Source: Serripes groenlandicus (Eukaryota > Mollusca > Bivalvia > Cardiida > Cardiidae). From it: DNA of 64,000 nucleotides. The stretch is from positions 35,698,694 to 35,762,693 of the forward strand of contig JASEVX010000013.1 in assembly GCA_031761405.1 (NCBI GenBank), written 5' to 3'. Of this stretch, positions 22,613 to 34,024 are shown one piece after another; the stretch's first letter is position 1, and each line of letters opens with the position of its first letter. The position numbers and the translations under genes were made by a program. Below the pieces are notes generated by a model, which ran no database searches, had not been told where the DNA came from, and saw nothing but the letters and a program-made list of their open reading frames with translations.

Positions 22613-23175
22613 TACCACAATCAAATCGCTACTATTTTACTTGGACTCATTTACCTGCGAATCGCTAGCCATACCAGTTATTATGTAAATATGTGTGTTT
22701 CTTGTAATTCTACGTCATAGAAATCAAAGTCTTTATTTGTTTTCATTTGATCTAAAACGAGAAAATGTGTATAACTGATAAACTATCAAATATAGTTATC
22801 CAATGGAGAGCGTTAAAATAATGTATAGGGTATTCTGTGGTCGCTCAAATCGATAAAGGGTGCATATAAACATGTGAAATATTTATCTAACACGATATAT
22901 ATATAGTAACATACGTTTTGAACTGGTTTCCTTTCTTTACCTAACTTGGATAAATGTAAAGGGGAATCATTATTAATGGGGTGGGTATGTACAGTCAGTA
23001 TGTAGTGTTAACTGCTCAGACATACGATATCATTTTAAGTAATATAAACAGATATGTAGGGTAAATAACCGTGTACTATAATATTACAAAGTGTGCATAC
23101 AAGTTGAAGAAAATTCCACATTCAGGTAAGATGTTTTGTCTGTCTGTCAAGTTGAAGAAAAATCCACATTAAGGT
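22605..23175 (+). promoter_or_regulatory. TRIM upstream module 4: putative promoter and exon 1 of the 25.6-kb gene
   Basis: TATAAA at 23,043-23,048 and donor TTCAG|GTAAGA with GT at 23,126-23,127, 83 bases apart as in modules 1 and 2. A 48-bp tandem duplication repeats the exon 1 end ('AAGTTGAAGAAAAATCCACA') and makes a second donor, AAG|GTAAAT, at 23,174. Either could pair with the acceptor at 25,589-25,590. Confidence 0.5.
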
Positions 23176-23179
23176 AAAT

Positions 23180-23640
23180 GTTTTGTCTGTCTGTCTGTCC
23201 GTCTCTTTATCTCTCTCTATCTATATATATATATACATGTATATGTTTAGTTGGTTGTATGTCTGTCTGTCTGTCGGACTGCCTGTCTGTCTCTCTCGCT
23301 CTCTATGTCTCTCTCTCTTTCTCATTCTCTCCATCCCTCTCTCTTTCTCTCTCTGTCTTTCTCATTCTCCCCATCCCTCCCTCTCTCTCTCTTTCTCATT
23401 CTCCCCATCCCTGTCTCTCTCTTTCTCATTCTCCCCATCCTTCTCTCTCTCTCTCTCTTTCTCATTCTCCCCACCCCTCTCTCTTTCCCATTCTCCACAT
23501 CTCTCTCTCTCTCTCTCTCTCTCTTTCTCATTCTCCCCCACCCCCTCTCTCTCTCTCTCATTCTCTCTCCCCCTGTCTCACACACACGCTCTCTTTCTCT
23601 TTCTCATTCTCCCCATCCCTCTCTCTCTCTCACACTAACA

Positions 23641-23728
<88 letters not shown>

Positions 23729-23829
23729 CTATATATATATATATCTTTCTCTCTCTCTCACCCTATCTCTCTATCTCTCTTTCTCATTCTCCCCATCCAT
23801 GTCTCTCTCTCTCTTTCTCATTCTCCCCA

Positions 23830-23873
<44 letters not shown>

Positions 23874-24112
23874 ATTCTCCCCATCCCTCTCTCTTTCTCA
23901 TTCTCCACATCCCTCTCTATCTCTCTCTCTTTCTCATTCTCCCCACCCCCCACCTCTCTCTCACCCTCTCTCTCTCTATATATATATCTCCCTGTCTCAC
24001 ACATACGCTCTCTTTCTCTTTCTCATTCTCCCAATCCCTCTCTCTCTCTCTCTCACACACACGCTCTCTCTCTCACACACACACACGCTCTCTCTGTCTG
24101 TCTATATATATA

Positions 24113-24205
<93 letters not shown>
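23180..24205. repeat. (CT)n pyrimidine microsatellite with TTCTCATTCTCCCCATCC repeats
   Basis: About 1 kb of + strand pyrimidine. Long (TC)n runs are interspersed with a higher-order unit containing 'TTTCTCATTCTCCCCATCC', (CA)n and (TA)n patches. It occupies the inferred first intron of the 25.6-kb gene. Leu/Ser/Pro/His-rich frames on + and Arg/Glu-rich frames on - are not genes. Confidence 0.95.
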
Positions 24206-24207
<2 letters not shown>

Positions 24208-24466
24208 ATGTATATGATAAACATCATGTAGATGTTGATAATATTTACCTGATCCTGACCCTTGTGATATATGTAGTATGATGTGTATGTATATGTCCTG
24301 CACGCTGAACTGTCGCAATGTGAAAAAGTATAAATGTCATAGAAAGAAAGAGTGTTTTCAGCATCAACAGTCACATGGTAGTGACAATTTAAAGAATAGA
24401 CGGAGCTTTCTGATGTATTTATTGTTTGCTTTGCGTAAATATACACGGAAAGTAAATCAATACAGT

Positions 24467-25331
24467 TTTTGTCTCGCTGCGACGAAGTTGCGAAAGCGAG
24501 ACTAAGGTGTTGCTTTTCTGGCGACGGCGACGGCGTCAATTATTTGCGTTTAGCTCAACGTTAAAGTTACGTTTTTTTAACTTTCCTGAATAAGTGCTGG
24601 TACTAGGGCTTTCATTTTTCGAATATAGTTACATCTAATACCCTTCTCCACATTGTATGCTAAAGATACTGAGTGTGACCTTCTTTTTGGGTAAAACACT
24701 TGATTTTGGTGGTTTTTGGATGACTGAGAATTGTGCACACATATTTCATAAATAAAGTACTTCAACATATCAAACGGGTTTTTGGGTCAAACACTTGAAT
24801 TTTTTTCTTTTTCATTTCTTGTATTTTTCACTTTTGCGTTTAGCTCAACGCTAAAGTTTCATTTATTTGTATTTTTCTCAATAAGTACTGGTACTAGGGC
24901 TTTAATATTTGGAATATAGTTACATCTAATACCCTTCTGCACATTGTACACTGACGATGCTGAGTGTGGACTTTTTGGGGGGTAAAACACTTGATTTTTG
25001 GTGGATTTTGAGAATTGGACATAGCTTCTTCATATTTTGAGTTTCAAATTGTGAACACACATTTCTTTAATAAAGTACTTCAACATATCAAACAGATTTC
25101 GGGGTAAAACGTTTGTATTTTGTTATTTTTTTAATTTCTTGAAATGTTGAGCTTTGTGTTTAGCTCAATCTTTTTTTTTTTAATTTCTTGTATTTTTGAA
25201 CTTTGTATTTTTTAATTGTTTTTAATTTCTTGTTTAAAAACAATTTTGTTTAGCTCAATGTTAAAGTTTTGTTATTTTACTTTTTGTCTTTTACGCTTGC
25301 ATTGGTAGTCAAAGCAGGGGACAGCGAGACA
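24467..25331. mobile_element. Hairpin-ended element with ~290-bp tandem core
   Basis: It opens with a hairpin (GTCTCGCT ... AGCGAGAC, 24,470-24,501), and AGCGAGAC recurs at 25,323-25,330. Between are about 2.7 tandem units of about 290 bp, each containing 'GCGTTTAGCTCAACG', 'GGTACTAGGGCTTT', 'AATATAGTTACATCTAATAC' and 'AAAGTACTTCAACATATCAA'. The layout resembles the other hairpin-plus-tandem-core elements in this window. Confidence 0.55.
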
Positions 25332-25599
25332 TTTAATTACGCGTAATTCTTGTAGTTTGTTTAAATACGTGAACGTCATAATTATAAAATCTTAAGCATT
25401 GCACAAAGGTCAGTATCAGGTTAATCTTGTCGAGTTATAATGAACTGATAAAACGTTCATTAATTTAAACACAATCTGTTATGAGTTATATGTCATGTTT
25501 TATGAGTCTCTCTCTCTCCCTCTCCTGTGTTTTACCGTTTGCATATATACATCGCCGTTAAAACCACTTACCATCTTTATTTCACGACAGGTTGTAAAT

Positions 25600-27309
25600 A
25601 TGGCCGAAGCGAAATCATCTAACCTGTCAGATGAAGATCCGACTAAGATGTGTGACCCTTGTATATTCAGGGGTATCAACACGCAGGCAGGAGCCTACTG
25701 TCAGGTGTGTTCAGAATATCTATGTGATACGTGTGAAGCAGTCCACCGAAGTTCTAAAGCATTACGTGATCATGACCTTAAACCGTTTAAAGAGTCACAC
25801 AGATTGTCGATTAAACAACAGGCACTTATTTCGTCAATTATGGCATGTGATGTCCACCGTACAGAGACCCTTACACAACTCTGCGTCGGCCATAACGTAC
25901 CCATATGCGGTGCATGTAAATCAGCGAAACACAGAAAATGTAACACTAAGACTCTTAAGCAAGTCTCGAAAGAAACAAAGATAAAGAATGACGTCTATCA
26001 CTGCACAGATAATTCAAAGATTTTATTATCCGAGATAAAATACATTAAAGATTCAAGGGAAAAAGAACAAAATTTAATACGAGTTTGCTCCAGAAAATGC
26101 ATTCAAGAAGTAAAGAGAATCAAAAACGAAATAATTTCCTGGGCCGAAAAGCTGACAAAGGATATGGAAGACAAGATAGAAAATAAACAAAGTCAGCTGC
26201 TTACTGACATAGAAGGGGATATCAAAGCAGTTGTCGAAATCAGCAAACAGATGCGAGCTGTCGTGAACTCGTTTGAAATCCTCGGAAAAGATGTTGAAGA
26301 TGCGTCATTTGTGCTCATGATGAAAGAGAAAGGAAACATTGAGGACGGGATAGAAATGAAAGACGAAATATTGAAACAAGGAAAGCCAGTTACGTTAGAA
26401 TTTCAGCAGTCTGACAAACTTGTGACACTAATGTCAGAATTAACTTCAATGGGCAAACTAGAAGTTAAAGAGAAACAGATCAGTCAACCTGAAACCGTTG
26501 AAAAACGGGAGCATCAGCTTTGCTTCCAGGACATATCCTCTACGACAAAGAAGAAGATAACTAACGCAGGCACCGGTTTTGTCTCAGGATGTACTTTTAT
26601 GTCAGAAGGGGAATTAGTCATTTGTGATTACAATAATCATTCTGTCAAAGTCTTAACATACGACCTTAAATTGAAGAACGAACTGAAGTTTAGGTCACGT
26701 GTCTTTGATGTTGCAGTTGTGTCTAAGACCGAGGTCATTGTGACTGAACCAGAATCAAACCGTCTCCAGTACTTAAATGTTTCTAAGAACATTGTGAAGG
26801 GTAAATATATTATTGTTGGAATGCCATGTTGGGGTATTGACTGTAAAAACGAAAGACTATATGTCAGTTGTCCTTACAAATTTACAGAGGGGGGAATGGT
26901 GCAGGTGCTTACAATGGATGGTGTTACGTTGAACACCTTAAACATCAGTCCGGGTTTTCCTTACTACGTGGCCGTGAACAGTTCTGGAGACAGAATTTTT
27001 GTTAATATATTTGACTCTGGTGTAGTGTGTATAGATAACACGGGAAACACATTGTATACGTTATCTAACTATAACTGTTGTCGTGATTTGTTTTTTGATT
27101 CGTATGATAACTTCATGGTGTGTAATGAATATACCCATAATGTACACATGGTGAAGAGTGACGGTACTCTGCTCAGGGATCTTCTTACCCGTGATGACGG
27201 CGTGAACAAGCCTCAATGTTTGGCATACAGACCCAGTGATAACACTCTGGTTGTCGGTCAATGTCATAGCTCCGCCTCACTTTTGGCCTTTACTATTACA
27301 TGTAAGTAA
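25600..27309 (+). CDS. RING-less TRIM-like B-box/coiled-coil/beta-propeller protein
   Basis: Predicted 569 residues, the closest relative of the 18.6-kb gene with the same layout: B-box1-like zinc site at about 18-58, B-box2-like at about 83-114, coiled coil, then six propeller repeats from about residue 325 (SGCTFMSEGELVICDYNNHS, WGIDCKNERLYVSC, YVAVNSSGDRIFV). No RING. ATG at 25600 follows the 3' splice site at 25,589-25,590 (CGACAG|GTTGTAAAT); the upstream in-frame ATG at 25,495 lies in the inferred intron and is not preferred. AATAAA is at 27,457-27,462. The propeller differs more between copies than the coiled coil, as expected if it is the ligand-binding face, but I could not measure selection. 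Confidence 0.85.
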   Translation: MAEAKSSNLSDEDPTKMCDPCIFRGINTQAGAYCQVCSEYLCDTCEAVHRSSKALRDHDLKPFKESHRLSIKQQALISSIMACDVHRTETLTQLCVGHNVPICGACKSAKHRKCNTKTLKQVSKETKIKNDVYHCTDNSKILLSEIKYIKDSREKEQNLIRVCSRKCIQEVKRIKNEIISWAEKLTKDMEDKIENKQSQLLTDIEGDIKAVVEISKQMRAVVNSFEILGKDVEDASFVLMMKEKGNIEDGIEMKDEILKQGKPVTLEFQQSDKLVTLMSELTSMGKLEVKEKQISQPETVEKREHQLCFQDISSTTKKKITNAGTGFVSGCTFMSEGELVICDYNNHSVKVLTYDLKLKNELKFRSRVFDVAVVSKTEVIVTEPESNRLQYLNVSKNIVKGKYIIVGMPCWGIDCKNERLYVSCPYKFTEGGMVQVLTMDGVTLNTLNISPGFPYYVAVNSSGDRIFVNIFDSGVVCIDNTGNTLYTLSNYNCCRDLFFDSYDNFMVCNEYTHNVHMVKSDGTLLRDLLTRDDGVNKPQCLAYRPSDNTLVVGQCHSSASLLAFTITCK

Positions 27310-28250
27310 ATATAATACACGACTGTTCAGAGTGACGGTATCACACAACGGACTTTACTAACAGCTAACGGCAACTTGAACGGAACATAACAGAAGATAA
27401 CAGATATGTGTTTTTTTGACGAAAGATAAACAGCTCATTGTTGATAAACTATACATAATAAATGGTTAATACAATTAAATAAATGAAAAATAGTAATTAA
27501 TTAAGTCTAATTGAGATTTAAATTATATAAATAAATAAATATAGTCATACACATATACACACAAATGTATTTATATACATATACACATATTGATACACAC
27601 ATTTAAATATTAATTTGAAGAAAAAATAGTTTTTAAGAAAGTGGGACTATACGAAGCCAATGTAGATGTATAGATATTTTAAGTATAGTTTTATCATCTT
27701 AATCTCCATTGTTTTTCTTACTGACCCAGTGATACCCCTCTGGTTATCGGACACTTTTATGAATCACTTCAAGGCGTAGATAGAATACAAGACCGTTCAT
27801 TCATCCGAGTTCTTCTACCGATTGACATTTTCCCCACATACAACAAAATGCGCAGAAGACGACTTTAAAAAAACATGCATATAAACGTGTGATAAATCTG
27901 TGTAAATGAAAGTACAACACGTTAGTAAAAATCGTCTGCTGCAGGTGTGTCTGAAAGTGGAAAAGAGTACTGTAATCGAAATCTGCTTAATGGACCATCT
28001 GATATATTATATTCACGTCTAGCCTTCACTATTAAGTAGAGAAATTACACGAATGTTAATACACTGCAATCATCTGTATTTCATGTTTCATTTCTAAACG
28101 CACCTCCAATGGTACAGACGCTCAATGCTATATTGATAACTATGATCTATGGCTACACCAAATAAGGTATCACGTCACAGAAGTTTTCGTTTAGTTGGTG
28201 AAAACTTCGAGTATTATTCCAAACAAACTTGAGGAACTATTACAATGTAA
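27310..28250. other. 3' flank of the 25.6-kb gene
   Basis: UTR and flank homologous to 20,323-21,000. It includes an AT-rich microsatellite-like patch (27,520-27,610, 'ATAAATAAAT', 'ACATATACACA') and a diverged TTAACCC MITE at about 27,825-27,975 ('TTTTCCCCACATACAAC' ... 'CGTCTGCTGCAGG'). Confidence 0.55.
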
Positions 28251-28255
28251 ATGTA

Positions 28256-29074
28256 TCCTATTGACTCTTTCCCACATACGACAAAGCGGCCTCAAAGACG
28301 TTCTAGGAAATTATGTGATGACATCTTTGTAAACAAAAGTAGGATCATTGTTAAAGGTGGCAGGGGACACATTCGGATTTGGCCCCTGTCGATATTTGAT
28401 ATATTAGGTGTGCTTGAAAATGAACTGATTTCTTAACTATATAACACTATATGGCATTGATTTCTTTATTGACTTCTATCAATTGATGCATACAAAATGT
28501 GGAGAAAATACGAACATGTGTATATGCTAGCTCATATCATGTTGAATAGCTTTCCAAGGGGAGGTCAATCTCAGTATCATTTGAGACTGTTGTGTGACGA
28601 GAATTCAGGTATTTCAAATAAGTTTTTCTACTAGAAGAATACGGATGACATGGTATTTTGCATACATTTCCTGGTTATGCATTGCTTGATTATTAAGTAA
28701 GTGTGCTTCAATTTTCTTTTGCATGTTTCCAGGAAGTAAGGACATGATTAGAAAATCTGCTGAAATAGTGTCATTTTAGCCCTCATTTTGGGTAGGTGGG
28801 ATAGAATACACAGGGTTTGAAATTGTGTTCAGTTCTATCGAGTTGCTCAAATGTTACATGATTTTGAAAAACTGTTATATGCCATATATTGAGATATAGT
28901 TTTGACATTGTGATGGATGCTGTTTTGGAGAATTTCTCAAATAACATTTATTGGTCCGGACAAACTGAAAAGTTGCAAGTTTAGGGGTCCCCTGCCACCT
29001 TAAGAGTTGAAAATGTTTCAAAAGTCGTCTGCTTCAGAAGCGTCAGAAAGCGTCTATATGTGTGAAAGGGTTTA
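28256..29074. mobile_element. TTAACCC MITE, split by another MITE
   Basis: The left half starts 'GACTCTTTCCCACATACGAC' and the right half ends 'GTCAGAAAGCGTCTATATGT' then 'GAAAGGGTTT'. The two halves fit together once 28,351-29,003 is removed. Confidence 0.7.
28351..29003. mobile_element. 653-bp MITE with GGTGGCAGGGGAC inverted ends
   Basis: The left end TTAAAGGTGGCAGGGGAC (28,351-28,368) and right end GTCCCCTGCCACCTTAA (28,987-29,003) are inverted copies ending in TTAA. The interior is non-coding and AT-rich. It is inserted into an older TTAACCC MITE whose halves lie at about 28,256-28,350 and 29,004-29,074. Confidence 0.8.
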
Positions 29075-29239
29075 AACAACTCTGACATGTTGCTTATCAG
29101 GCTATACTCGATTGTATTTAACATTAACAAACAATGTAAGTAAAATAAGGCTGCGTATTCGTGGAGTCTAGTCTTGGTCTACAGTATTTGCTTATCATTC
29201 ATGAAATATAATACACGTACAACTAAAAACAATAGATAA

Positions 29240-29870
29240 CGTTGGCTCAGTGAGAATTAGTTGTTACTGCTTCGTAAATCACATACAGTTACAACCGTGA
29301 TAGCAATGTCAAAAATTCAGCCGAATGAGCTTAATATGGACCACGTTAGGCGAAAATAAGCATTGAACCAATTTAGAATTTGATTACTATCTGTGCGATA
29401 GCATTGAGAAATTAACCCGAACAAGCTATTTATTGTTTCCTTGACTATGTTTTAGGAGTAAATAAAATGTAGAAAATGCACAATGCGTAGAACTTATGCA
29501 CATGCACATTAATATATACTCATGTTGATCTAGTGTTGTTGTGTATCATTCGTGAAATGTTATACAAAAGTCAAGAGTGGTGATAATAATTTCAGAAATT
29601 CAGCAGGGTTAACGTTAAATGGCCCCGTGAGCAGAAAAGTAATCTCATAGCATGTTTTAAACAGCGTAGACTCGGAAAACCTCATTTAATATGCCAAGTT
29701 TGGTAACATAGACAATATAGCCCGATCAAATATCTTCTGTAATTGGAGGTCAAACGGTCTAGGTTAGAGTGACCTACGTTTGTGTACGCTACACACGCGC
29801 ATACCTACTGAATTTGGTAACTGTAAGTGAAATGGTATAGATATGGTTTTGTTTCTTGAGTGTTTAGACC
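29240..29870. repeat. 3'-flank duplication module, copy 4
   Basis: Matches 1-660 (see that entry). A family A SINE tail on the minus strand follows at about 29,850-29,960 and is cut off by the MITE at 29,975. Confidence 0.65.
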
Positions 29871-29974
29871 GCTTCCAACAATCATTCGGTTATTTCACGG
29901 CTTTTCTGTGTAAGCTACCCGCTTACCCCACAACCCTGAGCACTAAGGAAGACATTGACACGTTATAGGTCATA

Positions 29975-30201
29975 TGAGCCGTCCCGCGAGAAAATCAACA
30001 TTATGGCCTCTGCGTAATGTTTCTACCCAGAACAGCCTGCGCAGTCCGCGCAGACTGATCCGGGCCGACATATTCCGTCCTAGGGGGATAGAGGTATAGA
30101 GTAATGATTCCAGAAACAGAAAATACACAGGAGGAGAAAAGTGTCTGTACGGCATGCTTACTTTACGAGTCCACAATGTAAGTTTTCTCGTGGGACGGCT
30201 C
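29975..30201. mobile_element. GAGCCGTCCC MITE, full copy
   Basis: The left end 'GAGCCGTCCCGCGAGAAAA' and right end 'TTTTCTCGTGGGACGGCTC' are inverted repeats. The middle has 'GTCCGCGCAGACTGATCC' and 'CATATTCCGTCC', which recur in four other copies (31.75, 34.97, 40.61 and 41.63 kb). It is GC-rich against the background. Confidence 0.85.
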
Positions 30202-30212
30202 GTATTTTATTA

Positions 30213-30410
30213 TTAACCTTTTTATCACACGAGGACGCATCTGAAGCAGACGGTTTTTGAAAACATTTCTGCTTTTGTCACAATGTCTTTATCAACTGTA
30301 TCCAATATTTAAACTGTTATTGATAGCAATGTTCTATAATTCTACCCACATGTTTTCGATGTCGGCTGCTGCAGATTTGTTGTATGTTGAAAACAGAGTG
30401 TAAAGTAGGC
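30213..30410. mobile_element. TTAACC MITE, diverged copy
   Basis: 'TTAACCTTTTTATCACACGA', 'TGAAGCAGACGG' and 'CTTTTGTCACAATG' match the family. The right side is decayed ('GTCGGCTGCTGCAGATTTG'). Confidence 0.6.
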
Positions 30411-30452
30411 ACTTTACATTACCAGGCTTAATCGTTAACCTCTACGTTAGTC

Positions 30453-30690
30453 GATTTTCGGTAGCTCAGTCGGTAGCGACGCGGGCTGACGTTTACAAAA
30501 GTCACTGTGACATGCGTCATTTGTCTTTCACCAATGGGCTGTTTAACAATCTATGTGAACAAGCAGCCAGTATGGTGTGTGTTGTACTGGTGTGGGAAAA
30601 CCAGAAAACGCATAAGTCGCCTTCATATGACTGAACAATTGTTGAAAACGGCGTCGTTAAACTCCAATCAATCAATCAAAACAATCAATC
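30453..30690 (+). mobile_element. SINE family B, full copy
   Basis: Box A-like head 'GGTAGCTCAGTCGGTAGCGA', body 'TTCACCAATGGGCTGTTTAA', and tail 'TGTTGAAAACGGCGTCGTTA' followed by (AATC)n. The box B region is deleted. Confidence 0.75.
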
Positions 30691-30694
30691 TACG

Positions 30695-30927
30695 TTAACC
30701 TTTTCCTTCATGCAGACGCGTTTTAATCTCTCTGCAACAGACGACTTTTGAATACATTTTTGCAAAAAGAGAAATTGCACAAAACGAGCATTTTCTCATG
30801 TTGCCAATATGTTCTCAACTTTATTCAACAATTAAATATTCACTCCTAGAGATTTTCAATACTTTTTTGTCTGGATGTTTTGTCAAAAGCGTCTGCTGCA
30901 AATGTGTTGCATATCAGAAAGGGTTTA
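30695..30927. mobile_element. TTAACC MITE copy
   Basis: TTAACCTTTTCCTTCATGCA at the left; 'AGAAATTGCACAAAACGAGC' in the centre; 'AAAAGCGTCTGCTGCAAATG' and 'CAGAAAGGGTTTA' at the right. Confidence 0.75.
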
Positions 30928-31294
30928 TGCCCGGGCGGTCTTTGCGTTTGTATATTCTCTCATTCGGCTGTACATCCATTTTGCGAGCTTACTTGAGTGC
31001 ACTTTTGCGCTTTCCATTTTTGTATGACGAGGTAAAAAGCTCTCGTCAACACGTTCGATTTAATGTTTGTAAACACACTGACGTAACTATATATTGTTAC
31101 GATATGTAGTTACACCAGTTACGAATCAGACTATTGAACGTTTAATAAATCTGTTTCTATTATAAACCGGTATAATACGAGACCGATAACACTTCTTTCA
31201 TACTATTTGTCCACGTATGGTTTAGACCGGTGGTTGTATTAAAGGTGCACTTTTGTTTCTTATTCACAATCTGAAAAAAGAAGCGATTTTTTTT

Positions 31295-31400
31295 TGTATT
31301 GGGCTTTTTCGTCGTTTTCATTATTACTTGCGTTATATCATGGTGACAGTTCACTTCTTCATGATGTCTGGGTAAACAAACTTGTCGAAAATGTGCTAAA
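31295..31400 (-). mobile_element. SINE family C tail, minus
   Basis: On the minus strand 'GTTTACCCAGACATCATGAA' and 'GTGAACTGTCACCATGATAT' match the family C 3' half. No head is visible. Confidence 0.55.
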
Positions 31401-31750
31401 AATACGCACAACGAGTTACTTCTGTTATAATAAAACGAGATACTTATTGTTGAATTTATAATAAATCTGTATTTTATCTATGTTTTTTTGTATTAATTGT
31501 TATTTTGTGTTTTACGCCCTGTTGTATTTGTTAGTCTACCAACACACTATAAGTAAGTTTATAGGAAACTGTTATGCTTTTTCCTTGGTACAGACTACAT
31601 TTGCTACATCTACAGCGGGCAAAGTTTTTAATAATTGTGGAATTTACTGGAAAAACAGTTTACAATATCACCTGACAATATTGATCACTCCCAATTCATT
31701 TCAAAAGAAACCTGCTGTCGAAGTTACCAGTGAAACATTCAATGGAAATA

Positions 31751-32001
31751 TGATCCGTTCCACAATAAATCAACATTGTGGACTCTGCGTAAAGTATTGA
31801 GCCGGATCAGCCTAAGCATGCCACGTAAACTAAACCGGACAGACACTTTTCGCCTCCTGTGGATTTTCTGTTTCATGAATCTTTACTCTATACCTCTATC
31901 CCCCTGAGACGGAATATGTCGGCCGGGATTAGCCTGCGCGGACTTCTGGGTCCAAACTTTACGCAGAGTCCACAATGTTGGTTTTCTCGTGAAACGGCTC
32001 A
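31751..32001. mobile_element. GAGCCGT MITE, full copy with long inverted ends
   Basis: The left end runs through 'CAACATTGTGGACTCTGCGT' and the right end through 'GAGTCCACAATGTTGGTTTT' to ACGGCTC, giving near-palindromic ends of about 45 bp. The centre has 'CGCCTCCTGTGGATTTTCTG', as in the 34.97-kb copy. Confidence 0.85.
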
Positions 32002-32157
32002 TATATATATATATGAGTCCATCCACGGAAAAGGGTAAAACGTTTGTGATTATTGTAGATTCAGGTCAGCCTGTGCCTCCACACAATCTAATCCAGGTGT
32101 ACATGTTTCACATATTACACAGGCTTGCGAGAAGCTTCTTTCAACTTGTACCGACTC

Positions 32158-32398
32158 GATGGTGTAGTGGTAGAGCGTCCGCCTCGGATGCGGAGAGGTC
32201 GTTGATTCGATCCCAGATTGGGTCATGCCCCCCCCCCCCCCCTCCCCACCCCTGGCGCTTATGGTTGCGGGGTTAGCATTACGACTGTCTCGGTGGTGTC
32301 AGGATAAATGGACCAGTACTACTGGTAACTTACCTAGGAAACGCCGTGATATAACTGAACAATTGTTGAAAGCGGCGTAAAACACCTAACAATCAATC
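32158..32398 (+). mobile_element. SINE family A, full copy with C-run
   Basis: Box A 'TGGTGTAGTGGTAGAGCGTC', box B 'TTGATTCGATCCCAG', then a 16-base C run at 32,227-32,243 in place of the usual linker, and an intact tail 'ACGCCGTGATATAACTGAAC' ... 'AACAATCAATCA'. One of the best preserved family A heads. Confidence 0.85.
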
Positions 32399-32529
32399 AG
32401 TTCTTGATCTGAACTTGTGTAGATTCCGATGAGACTGAGACAATGGACAGGGCGATCTGAACACACACTGTTCACAAATACTAATGTGTACCTTTTACGA
32501 CGGCTCGCTCCTACCCCGTTTTTTCAAAA

Positions 32530-33880
32530 TCATGTATTGATCTATAGAGGCAACATTATACGAATAAGTTAACGAATATGTTAACAAGTTATTATGTTAG
32601 TGAATATGTTTACGAATATGATATATAGATATATATTTTATTGACTTAAACTATACATAGTTTTTCATCAAACAACATAAGTAGTAATAAATAAATTGCA
32701 TGCACATTCACACAATATTTTCGCTAATTAAATTGATATACAGAGATTTAGACATTAGCGTACTTTTAATTTAACTTTCCAGACATTTAGACATTATCGT
32801 ACTATTTCACTAACTTTTCCAGAGTTTTAGACTTTATCGAATTTTTTTATTTTTTTGTTCAAGAGATTTAAACATTATCGTATTTTTTATTTAACTTTTC
32901 AAGAGATTTAGACTTGATCGTATTAGTTATTAGTTATGTACAACATAACTAGACTGATTGAATGTAATAACGCTTTACATGAGATCCAACATTGATGTGT
33001 GGAAATTAGACATACTGGCACACGGAAGTCACGAATCTAAATTGATATTGCTTATTACACGTTGCATGATACATTCCATGACTAATTGGCGCAAACTATA
33101 TAATCAGATAAGACTGCACGGATGCGCTTGTTAATCTGAATCTACACTAATCGCAAATGTCTTTCGATTCGTTTTCGCAATGCACCTTAGATCGAATCAT
33201 ATTTACAAAAGAAAATTCGTTATCAAGTAGAAACTTCAATGTTCAGTACCTTTAAGGGATAATCGATGACCTTTGACCCGAGCATTCCTACGTCGCCCAT
33301 CTGTTGCGCAGCTTAACAAGTGAACCGTCACGAATAAACTGTTCATACAGTTTCCCTAGTCCCGAATTAGGGAATTGCTCCTACACTTCTACTGAAATGG
33401 GTTACACTTAAATCACTTTGACATATGGTTCTTTGTAACTTCTTATTGGCGTGTTTATTCGCCAAATTGTAAAAAAATAAAAGAACTACGGTCTCGTTGA
33501 AGAACCCATGGTAAGTAAACTAACCATAGGCCTTTTTTTATTGACGGAGAAGTATCAGTGGAAATCAATTTTCCTTTCAAAGAAGCTTTTGTGCAATACT
33601 ACCAATTTCAGTCGAAATCCCGTTTAGGTGACGTGGACGACGAGATGTGCAACGAGACGTAAAACGTACACTATTTTGTACAATTGATTTTGTGAACTTT
33701 TTTTCATTTAGCTATATTATCTCTTGTGTTAGTTAATTATATAAGTTTGTACATTTGTTCATTTACGTGACATAATATTGATTTAAATTTCGACAGAAGT
33801 GTTTTTTAATTAATTTATTTTTTAAATGTTGCTGTTTCATGTAATTTTACTGTGAAATAACAAATGCCATATATACGTTG
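32530..33880. other. AT-rich spacer upstream of the JmjC gene
   Basis: No gene is seen. About five copies of a 40-bp unit ('AGAGATTTAGACATTATCGT' plus a T-rich stretch) lie at 32,741-32,930. The promoter of the JmjC gene must lie in or near this stretch. A TATATATAAG at about 33,918 lies some 107 bp before the ATG and could be a TATA box, but this is weak. Confidence 0.5.
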
Positions 33881-34024
33881 AACGCTTCTTGTTTTCGCGA
33901 ATCCAGAAAAGAGGGGATATATATAAGTATACAAACAAAAACTCAACAAATCCTAGTTTGTGTTCATGCCTATAGTAAAACACCTTTAACTAGCACATTA
34001 ATTCGGGTGAACATCTATACCAAA

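Noticed and set aside
23178..24281. Leu/Ser/Pro/His-rich 367-codon frame
   Set aside because: Same cause: a pyrimidine microsatellite in an inferred intron.
32158..32225. Possible tRNA gene
   Set aside because: Head of a full family A SINE; no paired acceptor stem.
33878..34024. N-terminal extension of the JmjC protein
   Set aside because: The upstream open segment begins at a TTG, not ATG, and would bury the signal peptide; ATG at 34,025 is preferred.
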